Assembly (NCBI GenBank): GCA_024626585.1
Contig: JANKJI010000006.1
Coordinates: 58,263,496 to 58,275,398 of the forward strand
From: Ginkgo biloba
Taxonomy: Eukaryota; Streptophyta; Ginkgoopsida; Ginkgoales; Ginkgoaceae
Reading direction: 5' to 3'
Length of the DNA: 11,903 nucleotides
Shown here: in pieces, positions 1-7,309 of the stretch
Layout of the letters: each line of letters opens with the position of its first letter
Numbering within the stretch: position 1 is the first letter of the stretch
Program-made: the position numbers and the translations under genes
Notes under the pieces: model-generated
The model's input: the letters and a program-made list of their open reading frames with translations, nothing else
The model's database searches: none
What the model was told of the DNA's origin: nothing

Positions 1-990
1 AAAGATTAATAGTAGCTAAGAAAATATGAATATTCAAGTTTGATCATAGAAGAGAAAAGTGATCAAAATTATAAAACATATATTTCTAGAAAGTTTCACA
101 CCGTTTTAATAATATTTTTATTTTGGCATGAATCCTGAGGTTGCCTAAAAGTGCTATATAGAGATCAAATTAGCTTTGATATCAGGATAAAAAAATTATC
201 ATAAGGATGGTATCTATGTTCTGGTAAAATTTTATGCTTTTCTAAGAACTTTAAATTTAGCATGCTTCTCGAGGTCCCAAAAAAACTATACAAACATAAA
301 ATTTGGTATAGCCCTAAAGGAAAAAATTATAGTTATTATTAGATATACCTTCTATAAAAAAATTTAGGCTATAATGAACCTTATTTCTATTACTACGATC
401 TTCGAGAGATTTTTAACCTTAGGGTGTGTCTAGTCTGTAGGCTCTCTGATATGCTTATAACATTCATATATAGTGAAATAGCCCAATATTTTAGAGCTAT
501 AACTATGGAGAGTTCTATCATAATCGTAGATATACTATCCTATATCTGAGGTACAAAGAGAGTGACTTCTTGGGGCTAATTCCTTACTAGTGCACCACAG
601 ATTCAGACAGTCGATGGCTTCCTATGGCTAAGCTTCTCCTAATCCTAGAATGTCTTTCAATATACTTGAAGGTACATGGAAGATTGAGTCTATATATAGA
701 TGTTATCTAAGGCTTGGTGTGTGGTGATTCCTTTTCCATCTCACTTCATACATAAAAATATGCTTAGCCGGTAGTAAGAACTCTCTGCAATATTTAAGAA
801 CCCCCAACATAGGGTTTCTAACATAGATCACTACTATAGGAAAAAAAAATTATGGACAATGCCTTTTAGTACCCTACTACTTTCACCACTTTCTAGTCAC
901 CAAGATCCTGTGAGGGTGAGGTGAGAGGATACGATGGGTAGTTGTAGTAGGCCACTCACAATACTATTGTTGTAGAATGTAGCCCTGGAA
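1..990. other. Unassigned stretch, possibly the internal region of a minus-strand LTR element
   Basis: No gene is recognised on either strand; all frames have frequent stops and no retroelement domain is visible. Its right edge abuts a primer-binding-site match and an LTR read on the minus strand, so by position this would be the 5' leader and gag start of that element, running leftward out of the window. A minus-strand reading of about 400-720 has some stretches between stops, but matches nothing I know. A second, weaker primer-site-like string with two transitions lies at 173-184. It could equally be unrelated AT-rich flank. Confidence 0.3.
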
Positions 991-993
991 AGC

Positions 994-1005
994 GCTCTAA
1001 TACCA
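994..1005 (-). promoter_or_regulatory. Primer binding site (initiator tRNA-Met type) of a minus-strand LTR retroelement
   Basis: The plus strand reads gctctaatacca, the reverse complement of tggtattagagc. This matches the plant consensus complementary to the 3' end of initiator tRNA-Met (tggtatcagagc) except for one C-to-T change. It lies two bases inside the inner end of the adjacent LTR, the usual spacing for reverse-transcription priming. Known: this site is used by most plant Ty1/copia and many Ty3/gypsy elements. Inferred: the element is transcribed right to left and its body extends toward position 1 and beyond. Confidence 0.65.
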
Positions 1006-1007
1006 CT

Positions 1008-1220
1008 TGAAAGCACCATGCATTAATATGAAATAAAAAAACACTCAAAAAAAGATTGCATATCACAATAGCCAATATCTTATTAATCCAATCCACTTCG
1101 AGGGTAGAAACCTCCAATATAACATGCTCAATACAAAAGACGACTTGAAGGTTTTATATGAGAGTACATATAGTGGAGAGTACAAAAGAGATAGGCCATA
1201 TGTAAGACAAGTGTCTTACA
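1008..1220 (-). repeat. Probable 5' LTR (about 213 bp) of a minus-strand retroelement
   Basis: Read on the plus strand it begins TG at 1008-1009, directly beside the primer site, and has a candidate CA end at 1219-1220, so both termini fit the TG...CA rule. On the minus strand it has a TATA-like atataaaa about 60 bp after the proposed start and an AATAA-type polyadenylation motif near 1080-1084, in promoter-then-polyA order. The inner edge is well fixed by the primer site; the outer edge is a guess based on the dinucleotide and a palindrome there. The partner LTR is not in the window, so LTR identity cannot be tested here. Short LTRs of this size are typical of Ty1/copia, but the family is not established. 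Confidence 0.5.
1152..1159 (-). promoter_or_regulatory. TATA-like box inside the minus-strand LTR
   Basis: The minus strand reads atataaaa here, about 60 bp downstream of the proposed LTR start. That is a plausible U3 promoter position. Support is only motif plus location, and AT-rich DNA gives such matches often. Confidence 0.3.
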
Positions 1221-1221
1221 T
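1200..1221. repeat. 22-bp near-palindrome at the outer edge of the LTR
   Basis: Perfect 10-bp arms (atgtaagaca and tgtcttacat) are separated by 2 bases. It overlaps the proposed LTR terminus. It may be part of the U3 promoter or the terminal recognition sequence of the element; no function is shown. Confidence 0.6.
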
Positions 1222-1339
1222 GTGTTTACATGCAAGAAGATTATGAAAGAAGAAGGCAAGTATTCAAAGAAGTAAGTGTGATAGTATAGCAAGAACTAAA
1301 GGTTGGGTTTATTACAAAAGGGCTATGTTAGTATCAAGA

Positions 1340-1495
1340 ATGGACAAGGAGAACAAGTGGATCAAAGAACAGTCAACCAACCTCCATTAGAGGCCTAAAA
1401 ATGACCCAAGAGATTGGACAATAGGCTAAGGGAAAGGAGAAAAGACCCAAACAAAGATATATGAGCTACCAAAAGAAGGACCATAGAGCGATATA
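1340..1495 (+). pseudogene. End of gag / gag-protease linker, degenerate
   Basis: Just upstream of the protease, in the protease frame, there are short Lys/Glu/Gln-rich stretches interrupted by stops near 1388, 1426 and 1484, at least the last plausibly a former Gln codon. This is the usual low-conservation linker between the gag zinc knuckle and protease in plant gypsy elements. No CCHC zinc knuckle is recognisable, so the diagnostic part of gag is lost or decayed. A second stretch in another frame around 1335-1395 suggests an additional frameshift. Assignment rests on position more than on similarity. Confidence 0.4.
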
Positions 1496-2005
1496 ATGAC
1501 AGAGAACACAACTAGCCAAAGAAGGAGAATTTTTAAAACTAAATGTAAATCAGAGGACCGAATGTATGCGGTCATTATTGCTAGAGGAAGTTATGAGAAT
1601 AAGGTGGTAGAGGAGAAGGTACAAAAGTTAAACTTACCATGCCAAAATCATAACACACCCTATAGAATCTCATGGTTTAATAAGGGAGGCAAGATCACCA
1701 TCAAGAAAATATGACTTGTCACATTTTAGATTAGAAATTACCATGATCAAGTATGTTGTGATGTAGTGCCCATGGATGCTTTCCATGTATTATTGGATCG
1801 ACCATGGCAATTTGATAGAAGCATAATCCATGATAGAAAGAAAAACACCTATACCATCACAAAGGAGAGGAGGAATTTCAAACTTGTCCTAATGGAATAA
1901 GAAGAATCATTAAAAGTGGTTATGTCTGCAAAATAAGTCTTAAAGGATGTATAGTTGACTAGTTCCTATTATGCTTTGATGACAAAGAAGGTAGACAAAG
2001 AGCAG
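1496..2005 (+). pseudogene. Retroviral-type aspartic protease domain, inactivated
   Basis: This domain would cleave the Gag-Pol polyprotein. The frame opens at 1496 with a linker, then a cysteine-containing strand and the active-site region at about 1580-1600, where relatives have a hydrophobic run followed by Asp-Ser/Gly-Gly-Ser. Here the text reads IIARGSYEN, so the catalytic Asp is Ala and the next residue Arg. The following NLPCQ, PYRISW and, after stops at 1712 and near 1727, DVVPMDAFHVLL and RPWQFDRS blocks match the flap and C-terminal part of plant gypsy proteases. The same frame runs on past 1900 with further stops, then a shift near 2000-2010 moves the reading to frame 1. The ATG at 1496 is internal to the ancestral polyprotein, not a native start. 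Confidence 0.85.
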
Positions 2006-2349
2006 CTGAGAAAGTGCCAAAAGAAATGAAGGAAATATTGAAAGAATATGGGGATGCCATACTAGAAGACTTATGAGTAGGGTTACCACTAGATAGAGGC
2101 ATCATCCATCACCTTAATTTGACATTGGGTTTGAGTTTACCAAATCAAATAGCATACTAGTTAAGCCTATAAGTGAATGAAGAAATGATTTGGCAAGTGA
2201 TGCAACTATTGGAGAAATAATTTATTAGGGAGAGTTTAAGTCTAAGTGTAGTACTGGCATTGTTAACACCCAAGAAAGATGGAATATGGAAAATGTGTAT
2301 AGACTCAAGAACTATTAATGAGATCGACTTCAAGTACCAATTTTTGATG
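2006..2349 (+). pseudogene. Reverse transcriptase, N-terminal part (fingers), degenerate
   Basis: Frame 1 carries the segment joining protease to RT and then the RT fingers. Visible blocks include VPKEMKEILKEYGDA, a stretch ending in [17 protein letters not shown], and [16 protein letters not shown], which correspond to the family's conserved region before the first catalytic Asp. Stops near 2074, 2158, 2170 and 2218 sit mostly where Gln or Arg codons are expected. The similarity stops at about 2349, immediately before the segment that leads into the palm, because foreign DNA is inserted there. Confidence 0.88.
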
Positions 2350-2727
2350 GTTCAAGTGGTTTATTCACCATTCGGAGGAATAGAACAAAATTGATTTGAG
2401 AACGAAAAATAAGAATCTATTTAACAACAAAGTGAAAGAGATTTTCTCCGGTCATGGAAAAGTATCTATTTCTCCCATCAAGGATAATTATCACAATCCA
2501 TTGAAACAACCATTATGTGAAAATAGTGTTAATAAATGAATTTCTTATTATATTGATCATATAATAGGAATATAAAATAGAAGGAATAAATCATACCACA
2601 TATGATATGATACAATATGAATAGGCAATCTCTAAGATGTAAGAAATTATGCCAGAATAATTTGATATTCTAGTTTATGTTACTTTGTTCTTTCGAGAAT
2701 GAAGAATAGAGGGGAAATGACAAAAGC
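2350..2727. mobile_element. About 380-bp unidentified insertion inside the RT domain
   Basis: RT similarity ends at about 2349 and resumes at about 2728 with the next expected residues, so the material between is extra rather than a diverged part of RT. It has no open frame of note, no recognised domain and no clear terminal inverted repeats. The pentamer gatgg occurs at both edges (2346-2350 and 2732-2736) and could be a target-site duplication, but counting it so leaves the RT a few residues short, and a 5-base match can arise by chance. A MITE, SINE or filler DNA are all possible. It shifts the reading from frame 1 to frame 3. Confidence 0.6.
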
Positions 2728-3328
2728 CAAGGATGGATGACATGATAGACATGTTAGCGAGTTCTTATTATTTTTCAAAAGTAGATATGAGGAGTGGATA
2801 CTACCAAATTAAGATTAAAAAAGGGGATAAATGGAAGACCAATTTCAAAATGAAAGATGGATTGTATGAATGGAGAGTTATGCCATTTGGACTGTCAAAT
2901 GCACTAAGTACCTTCATGATGTTGATGAATGTAGTTCTCATACCACTTATTGGTATATAGTAATAGTATATTTAGATGAAATTTTGGTATAAAATAATAC
3001 CAAGGAAGATCACCTTAGTCACTTGAGGCTTGTGTTTGAAATACTCCAAAAAGAGAAGTTGCATATTAATTTGAAGAAATCTAGTTTCATTTAATGAACC
3101 TTGGTGTACTTAGTATTTGTTGTTTTCCAAGAAGGATTGAAGATGGATCTGAAGAAAGTGAGATCCATCTTGGAATGGCTAGTACCAAGTAATACTACTG
3201 AGATAAAAATATTTTATGGATTAACAAGCTTCTATTGGAAATTCATATGGAATTTTAGTGTGATAGCGAACCCAATGACAAATTGTATAAAATGGAAGAT
3301 TTTCCAATGGACGAGTGCTTCTCAATGA
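2728..3328 (+). pseudogene. Reverse transcriptase, palm and thumb, degenerate
   Basis: Frame 3 (to about 2960) gives [21 protein letters not shown], with the first catalytic Asp at 2784-2786, then [14 protein letters not shown] and [13 protein letters not shown], all standard Ty3/gypsy RT motifs. A frameshift at about 2955-2965 moves to frame 2, where the catalytic YxDD box is read at 2969-2980 as Tyr-Leu-Asp-Glu: the second Asp has become Glu. The thumb follows, including HLRLVFEILQKEKL, a decayed FLGF-like block near 3101 and FYGLTSFYWKFIWNFS. The TTG at 3101 is not a start. With stops, a shift and an altered catalytic box, no active enzyme is expected. Confidence 0.92.
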
Positions 3329-3750
3329 AGTTTTGAGATACTGAAGAAGAAGGTTACTAAAGTACTAGTGTTAATGCTCTTAGACTTTGATCGAATATTT
3401 GTAGTAGAATGCAATGTATCTTGAGTCAGGATGGGAGTTATTCTCAATCAAGAGGGCAAAATAATAGAATTCTTTAATGAGAAGTTGAATGAAGCACGAA
3501 AGAAATACTTTGTGTATGAATTATATTTTTGTGCAATGGTGTATTCATTAAAGTTCTAGAGGAACTATTTATTGCTTAAAGAGTTTTTTTTCTATACTAA
3601 TCATCAAACATTGAAGTCCTTGGATTCTTAAAGTAAGTTGAGTGTGAGGCGTGCCATGTGGGTGAAATTCTTACTATAAGCATATTCATTTTTTTTAAAT
3701 CATAAGTTAGGGAAATCAAATCATGTCACTGATGCCTTGAGTAGCCAAAT
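3329..3750 (+). pseudogene. RNase H domain, degenerate
   Basis: In the same frame as the preceding thumb: the strand that normally reads VECDAS is VECNVS (catalytic Asp to Asn) followed by a stop; then MGVILNQEGKIIEFFNEKLN, a decayed YDKE-type helix, FFYTNHQTLKSL (normally TDHQ, again Asp to Asn) and the closing HKLGKSNHVTDALS, the typical end of gypsy RNase H. This domain would degrade the RNA strand during reverse transcription. Four stops near 3421, 3557, 3629 and 3677 interrupt it, several at expected Gln codons. Two metal-ligand Asp codons changed to Asn by single G-to-A steps. Confidence 0.9.
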
Positions 3751-5010
3751 AACACTCTTGGCCATAATGACCAATGAAGTCATGGGGTTTGAAGCCATCA
3801 AGGAGATGTATGAAATAGACAAAGATTTTGGGCAGGTGTTAGAGTACCTCAAGAATCCAGTCGCTATCAATGATCATCCATATGAAAAATATTTCATGTA
3901 GGATGGACACTTATTCAAAAATAAGAAATTACATATATCAAACAATTCCATGTGGGAGAATATAATTCATGAGTTGCATAATGGAGGATTAGGTGAATAT
4001 TTTGGTTGGGATAAAATGATTGCCTTAGTGGAAGAAAGGTACTTTTGGCTGAGAATGAATAAACAAATAAAAAAATTCATGGAGAAGTTTAATGTTTGTT
4101 AAATAGCCAAGGGATAATCACATAACACTAGGTTGTACAAACTATTATTAGTACCAGAAAGGACGAGGATGGATGTTTCCATGGATTTTATGCTAGGGAT
4201 ACCATGCAACTAAAGAGGTAATAATTTTGTGTTCATCATTGTTGCCAAATTTTAAAAAATGGAACATTTCATTCCTTGTAAGAAGACTAATGATGCAAGT
4301 TAGATAGCCAAATTATTTTTCTAGGAGATTGTGAGGTTGCACAAGCTGCTAACGTCCATTACCTTAGATTGGGATAGTAATTTTTTAATCCAATTTTGGA
4401 GAAACTTGTGGTAGAAGTTGGATACTAAGTTGTAGTTCAACAGTGCATACCATTTGTAAATAGATGGATAGATAGAGGTCATTAATTAATCCCTTAGAAA
4501 TTTATTGAGGAGTTTAGCACAGAGCAATCCCAAGCAATGGGATACAGTATTAACGTAGGAAAATTTCACCTATAATAATTCAGTGAATCCATCAACCAAA
4601 TTCACACGTCTTCACATAGTGTATGGAAGGAACCAAAGGATTGTAGTAGATATGGTGGAGTTGACAACCAATGAATGGGTTAGTGACAATGATGAGGTAA
4701 TGACAGAATGACTAAAGTAGGTGCATGATGAAGTAAAGAAGCAACTTACAAGGAGTAATGAGAAGTACAAGATGACAATAAATCATACCCATTGGCATAA
4801 AGAATTTAGAATTAAAGAATTGGTGATGATATATCTGAGGAAGGATAGGTTCCCAAAAGGAATGTATAACAAATTGAAGTATTGAAAGATCATACCTTGG
4901 AAAAACACTAAGAAGATAAATGAGAATGCATATGAGGTAAATTTTCCTAATGATTTTGATGTATTACTAGTATTTAATGTTGTTGATCTATATAAGTACT
5001 AAGAAGATGG
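3751..5010 (+). pseudogene. Integrase (zinc-binding, DDE core, C-terminal domain), degenerate
   Basis: Would insert the cDNA into chromosomes. The N-terminal HHCC module is present around 3970-4100, but the second His region (normally GHFG) reads GEYFG and the first Cys of the CxxC pair reads Phe. The catalytic core is readable in one frame: Asp at 4184-4186 in SMDFMLGIP, Asp at 4367-4369 in ITLDWDSNF, and Glu at 4475-4477 in IEVIN. The last two are separated by exactly 35 residues, the DD35E spacing of retroviral integrases. The C-terminal GPY/F-type region follows (IYLRKDRFPKG, NENAYEVNFP, FNVVDLYKY). About 17 stops interrupt the frame, mostly at expected Gln or Arg positions such as the normally conserved DGQTE segment. 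No indel breaks the frame. Confidence 0.93.
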
Positions 5011-5059
5011 GAAGCCAGATGAAGAAGCTGAAGACCAGTGATAAAATATGCTAAGAAAG

Positions 5060-5278
5060 AAGAAAGAGAGAATTGTAAAAGTGTTAGACTGAAAGGTAGA
5101 TGCAACCAAGAGTGGGAGCTACATTATATACTTGGTAAGATGGGATAGATTACCACATAAGGGAAGTACCTGGATCACCAAAGAAGAGCTTACGAGGATT
5201 GACCAACCAAAGTGGAGAAGCTTTGAGAAGTAGCGCATATAGGAGGACCTACAAATTCTTACAAGTAAAGGAGGATGA
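5060..5278 (+). pseudogene. C-terminal chromodomain of the chromovirus pol
   Basis: Still in the integrase frame after tandem stops at 5039-5044. A basic stretch leads into IVKVLD, then SYIIYLVRWDRLPHKGSTW and a short acidic helix (TKEEL). This matches the chromodomain plan: an initial beta-strand, the Y-x-V-K/R-W strand, a Pro, and S/T-T-W before a C-terminal helix. In chromoviruses the module is thought to direct integration to modified chromatin. The three aromatic cage positions are not all evident, as in several plant chromovirus chromodomains. The frame finishes at the TGA 5276-5278, beside the polypurine tract, which is the expected end of pol. Confidence 0.78.
5267..5275 (+). promoter_or_regulatory. 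Candidate polypurine tract of the chromovirus
   Basis: The all-purine run aaaggagga ends directly before TG (5276-5277), at the end of the chromodomain frame. Polypurine tracts of this length sit immediately 5' of the 3' LTR and prime plus-strand DNA synthesis. If right, the 3' LTR begins TGATATAGG. The match is short and many purine runs occur nearby, so position is the main support. Confidence 0.5.
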
Positions 5279-5431
5279 TATAGGAGCATCCCTACAACAA
5301 TTGCAATAGTGCAAGTTTTTCTAAAGTTTTTTAAAGGAATAAGTTTTTAGACTTTTAGGATTCTAGAGGTTCGAGTTTATTATGATAGGATTGGTAGTTA
5401 ATATTTTTAGATGTCCTATGGACCTGAAAGA

Positions 5432-5440
5432 TATATAAAG
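5432..5440 (+). promoter_or_regulatory. TATA-like box in the putative 3' LTR
   Basis: The sequence tatataaag lies about 155 bp after the proposed LTR start and before a mixed-sequence stretch, a reasonable place for an LTR core promoter. Unsupported by any second copy. Confidence 0.3.
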
Positions 5441-6540
5441 AAAATTTGGTGTTTCGTTATCATGAGCATATCCAGGGTCAAATGTCTTTAACCTCAAGTT
5501 TTAGATAATCAATTATTCGTGGATTGAGCACGGTGAATCGTCTCACCCAAAATATGAATTGAATTTTAAAAACCTAAAGCCTGGATCAAAAGTAATTAAT
5601 AAGCAGACCTCACATCCAACCCTCATTATCAATTTTTTATCTTTTAGGAGGTAGCAAGTGGAGGATCGATGTGTATGATGGAAAAATCCTTATGGGAAAT
5701 TACCTAATGAGGAGAGAGAAAAGTTAATCCTTGTTAACTAAGCATAGTCCCAAAATATGGAGTAGGGGATATTTAAAGGATGATGTAATCCCTATGTGGA
5801 ATGAAAAGAGTCTATCAGAGTACAAGTACCAGGGATTACAAGTGGTCAATGGCCACCTATAGACAGGAAACCCCTATAAGAAATCTAGCCCAAAATTGGA
5901 GGGACCCATTTCACTTATGTAGAGACAAAAGTATGAGGTGAATACATGAATCCCAAGAGATAGAAGATCTAAGATTTGGCATTGAAAGGATTTGAAGAAA
6001 AGTATGAGGAGAGAGGACCTAAGAAGAGAATGAAATCAAGTTAATAAGAGGCATTAGGTATGGACATAGTCTAAGGAAGGACATTCAAAAATTTGGAGGT
6101 TGAAAAGGAAGTAGTGGATGCATTTCTAGTTCACACCCCATGGACCAGAAAGGAGAAATAAACTCCAATGAAGGGAAGATATTAAATGTGGATCATTAAA
6201 ACTATACCATCTGATAGTAATAGTCACATCTAGGTGGTACCATACATGCAATTTCAAGGAGGAGATGAGTGAAGATCCAAATCCCTTAACTCATAAATGA
6301 AGAAGATCTAAGATCCCTTACGAGAAGATTAACCATGATTACTCTAATGATAGTATGCACTTAGGAAACGTGAAGGGGGAACTTACCCTAAAGATAAAGG
6401 GAGGATGCACATAAAGTAGAATAGAGACGTAGTAGTGTGTTAATGAATAAGAGACATTGGGAAGAATTAATGAATCTCACCAACCATAACAATGGACCAA
6501 ATACGTTGGGATCAACAGTTGGAAACACATATAAGTGCAA

Positions 6541-6700
6541 TAAGAATAGAAAGAGTGTGAGAGAGGGAGGTAGAGATAAGAAAAAATGAAGGAAGTGGGA
6601 GAAAGAAGAAGGAGGAAGAAGAGTCAAAGCTAGAGAGGAAAGAAAGGTAGAAGATAGAGAGATAGAACAGAGAAAAAAAGAATAATCTAAGATAGTAGTC
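6541..6700 (+). repeat. Polypurine, low-complexity tract
   Basis: Long runs of mixed A/G with few pyrimidines; across 6551-6630 only about 8 of 80 bases are pyrimidines. A weaker purine bias extends from about 6400 to 7030. It is not a simple tandem repeat. Such asymmetric tracts can arise in LTR-element untranslated regions or by slippage; no function is evident. Confidence 0.6.
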
Positions 6701-7309
6701 TATGCGAAGGGAGAAGATGATGATAGAGCACTAACCTTGAGGAAGTCATAGTGTGGTAGAAGGAAGAATATGAGAAGATCATCATCCATTAGGAAGCTTC
6801 GCTATGAATGAACAAGAAGTTAGGAAGCATAGAGGATAGCATCAAAATTGAGAACTTAAGGAAAGGAGTGATAAGGGAGAGAAGGAGATGCTAGTGCAGA
6901 TTCGTTTACTATGAGGAAATATAGCAAGGAGAAGGAAAATGGAGACAAAAGGAGAGTCGAAGAATTTTGATAGCAGGAAAGGACTAAAATAGAGAAACAT
7001 GAAGATGAGTTGAAGATAAGTGAATCACAATAGAGTTGGAGTTGCAACAATGAAGCATGAACTATCATAATGTGAGATAGGCACCAATATGAGGTGGGCA
7101 GTGTTAAGATTGTAGAAAACCTCCAAGGAGGACATTATGTATGCAGTATTATAATTATAAATCTTGTGGGATAGGTTGAATGTATTTCCATATCTTTAGA
7201 GCCCTATAATTCCATGAGCATCTAGGAAATATTAATATAATATAGTGTTCACTTTTAGTTCCAAGATTCTATTTCTTTATCCTTTTTTTTCATTTTGAAT
7301 GTTATAAGT

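Larger units (their letters stand above)
1221..5278 (+). mobile_element. Degenerate Ty3/gypsy chromovirus remnant (gag end to chromodomain)
   Basis: Domains occur in Ty3/gypsy order: end of gag, protease, RT, RNase H, integrase and a C-terminal chromodomain, followed by a polypurine tract. Integrase after RNase H separates it from Ty1/copia, and the chromodomain places it among plant chromoviruses; wording of the integrase and its C-terminus resembles the CRM/Galadriel/Tekay group, but I cannot fix the clade. Most of gag, the element's own primer site and its 5' LTR are missing; a minus-strand LTR abuts the truncated end. A frameshift near 2000-2010, an insertion at about 2350-2727 and a frameshift near 2955-2965 break the 5' half, while the 3' half keeps one frame but has about 30 stops. 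It is certainly non-autonomous and probably silent. Confidence 0.9.
5276..7290. other. Unassigned 2-kb stretch; start may be the 3' LTR of the chromovirus
   Basis: It follows the candidate polypurine tract, so its beginning may be the 3' LTR; a TATA-like tatataaag at 5432-5440 fits a U3 promoter. The LTR end cannot be placed because the 5' LTR is absent. From about 5640 the plus strand becomes purine-rich. Short open stretches occur in all three plus frames (for example around 5834-5990 and 6200-6412) and could be decayed coding sequence, but their stop density is near random expectation and I recognise no domain. Open minus frames at 6388-6627 and 6856-7068 are Ser/Leu/Phe-rich complements of the purine tract, not genes. 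Confidence 0.35.

Noticed and set aside
2346-2736. gatgg as a firm target-site duplication of the RT insertion
   Set aside because: Five bases can match by chance and using it leaves the RT several residues short; kept only as a possibility.
2728-5278. Endogenous plant pararetrovirus as the source of the RT
   Set aside because: Integrase with DD35E spacing and a chromodomain follow RNase H; pararetroviruses lack integrase. No movement protein or coat motifs are visible.
1496-5278. A working gene system built from the retroelement domains
   Set aside because: Each enzymatic domain carries stops and several have altered catalytic residues; there is no sign of domestication or retained full-length reading frame.
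5791-6412. A decayed coding region in plus frame 1 (about 207 codons)
   Set aside because: About 12 stops in 207 codons is close to random expectation, other frames look equally open in places, and no domain is recognised.
6388-7068. Minus-strand open frames at 6388-6627 and 6856-7068
   Set aside because: They are Ser/Leu/Phe-rich translations of the complement of the polypurine tract, where stop codons are rare by composition; no domain or start context.
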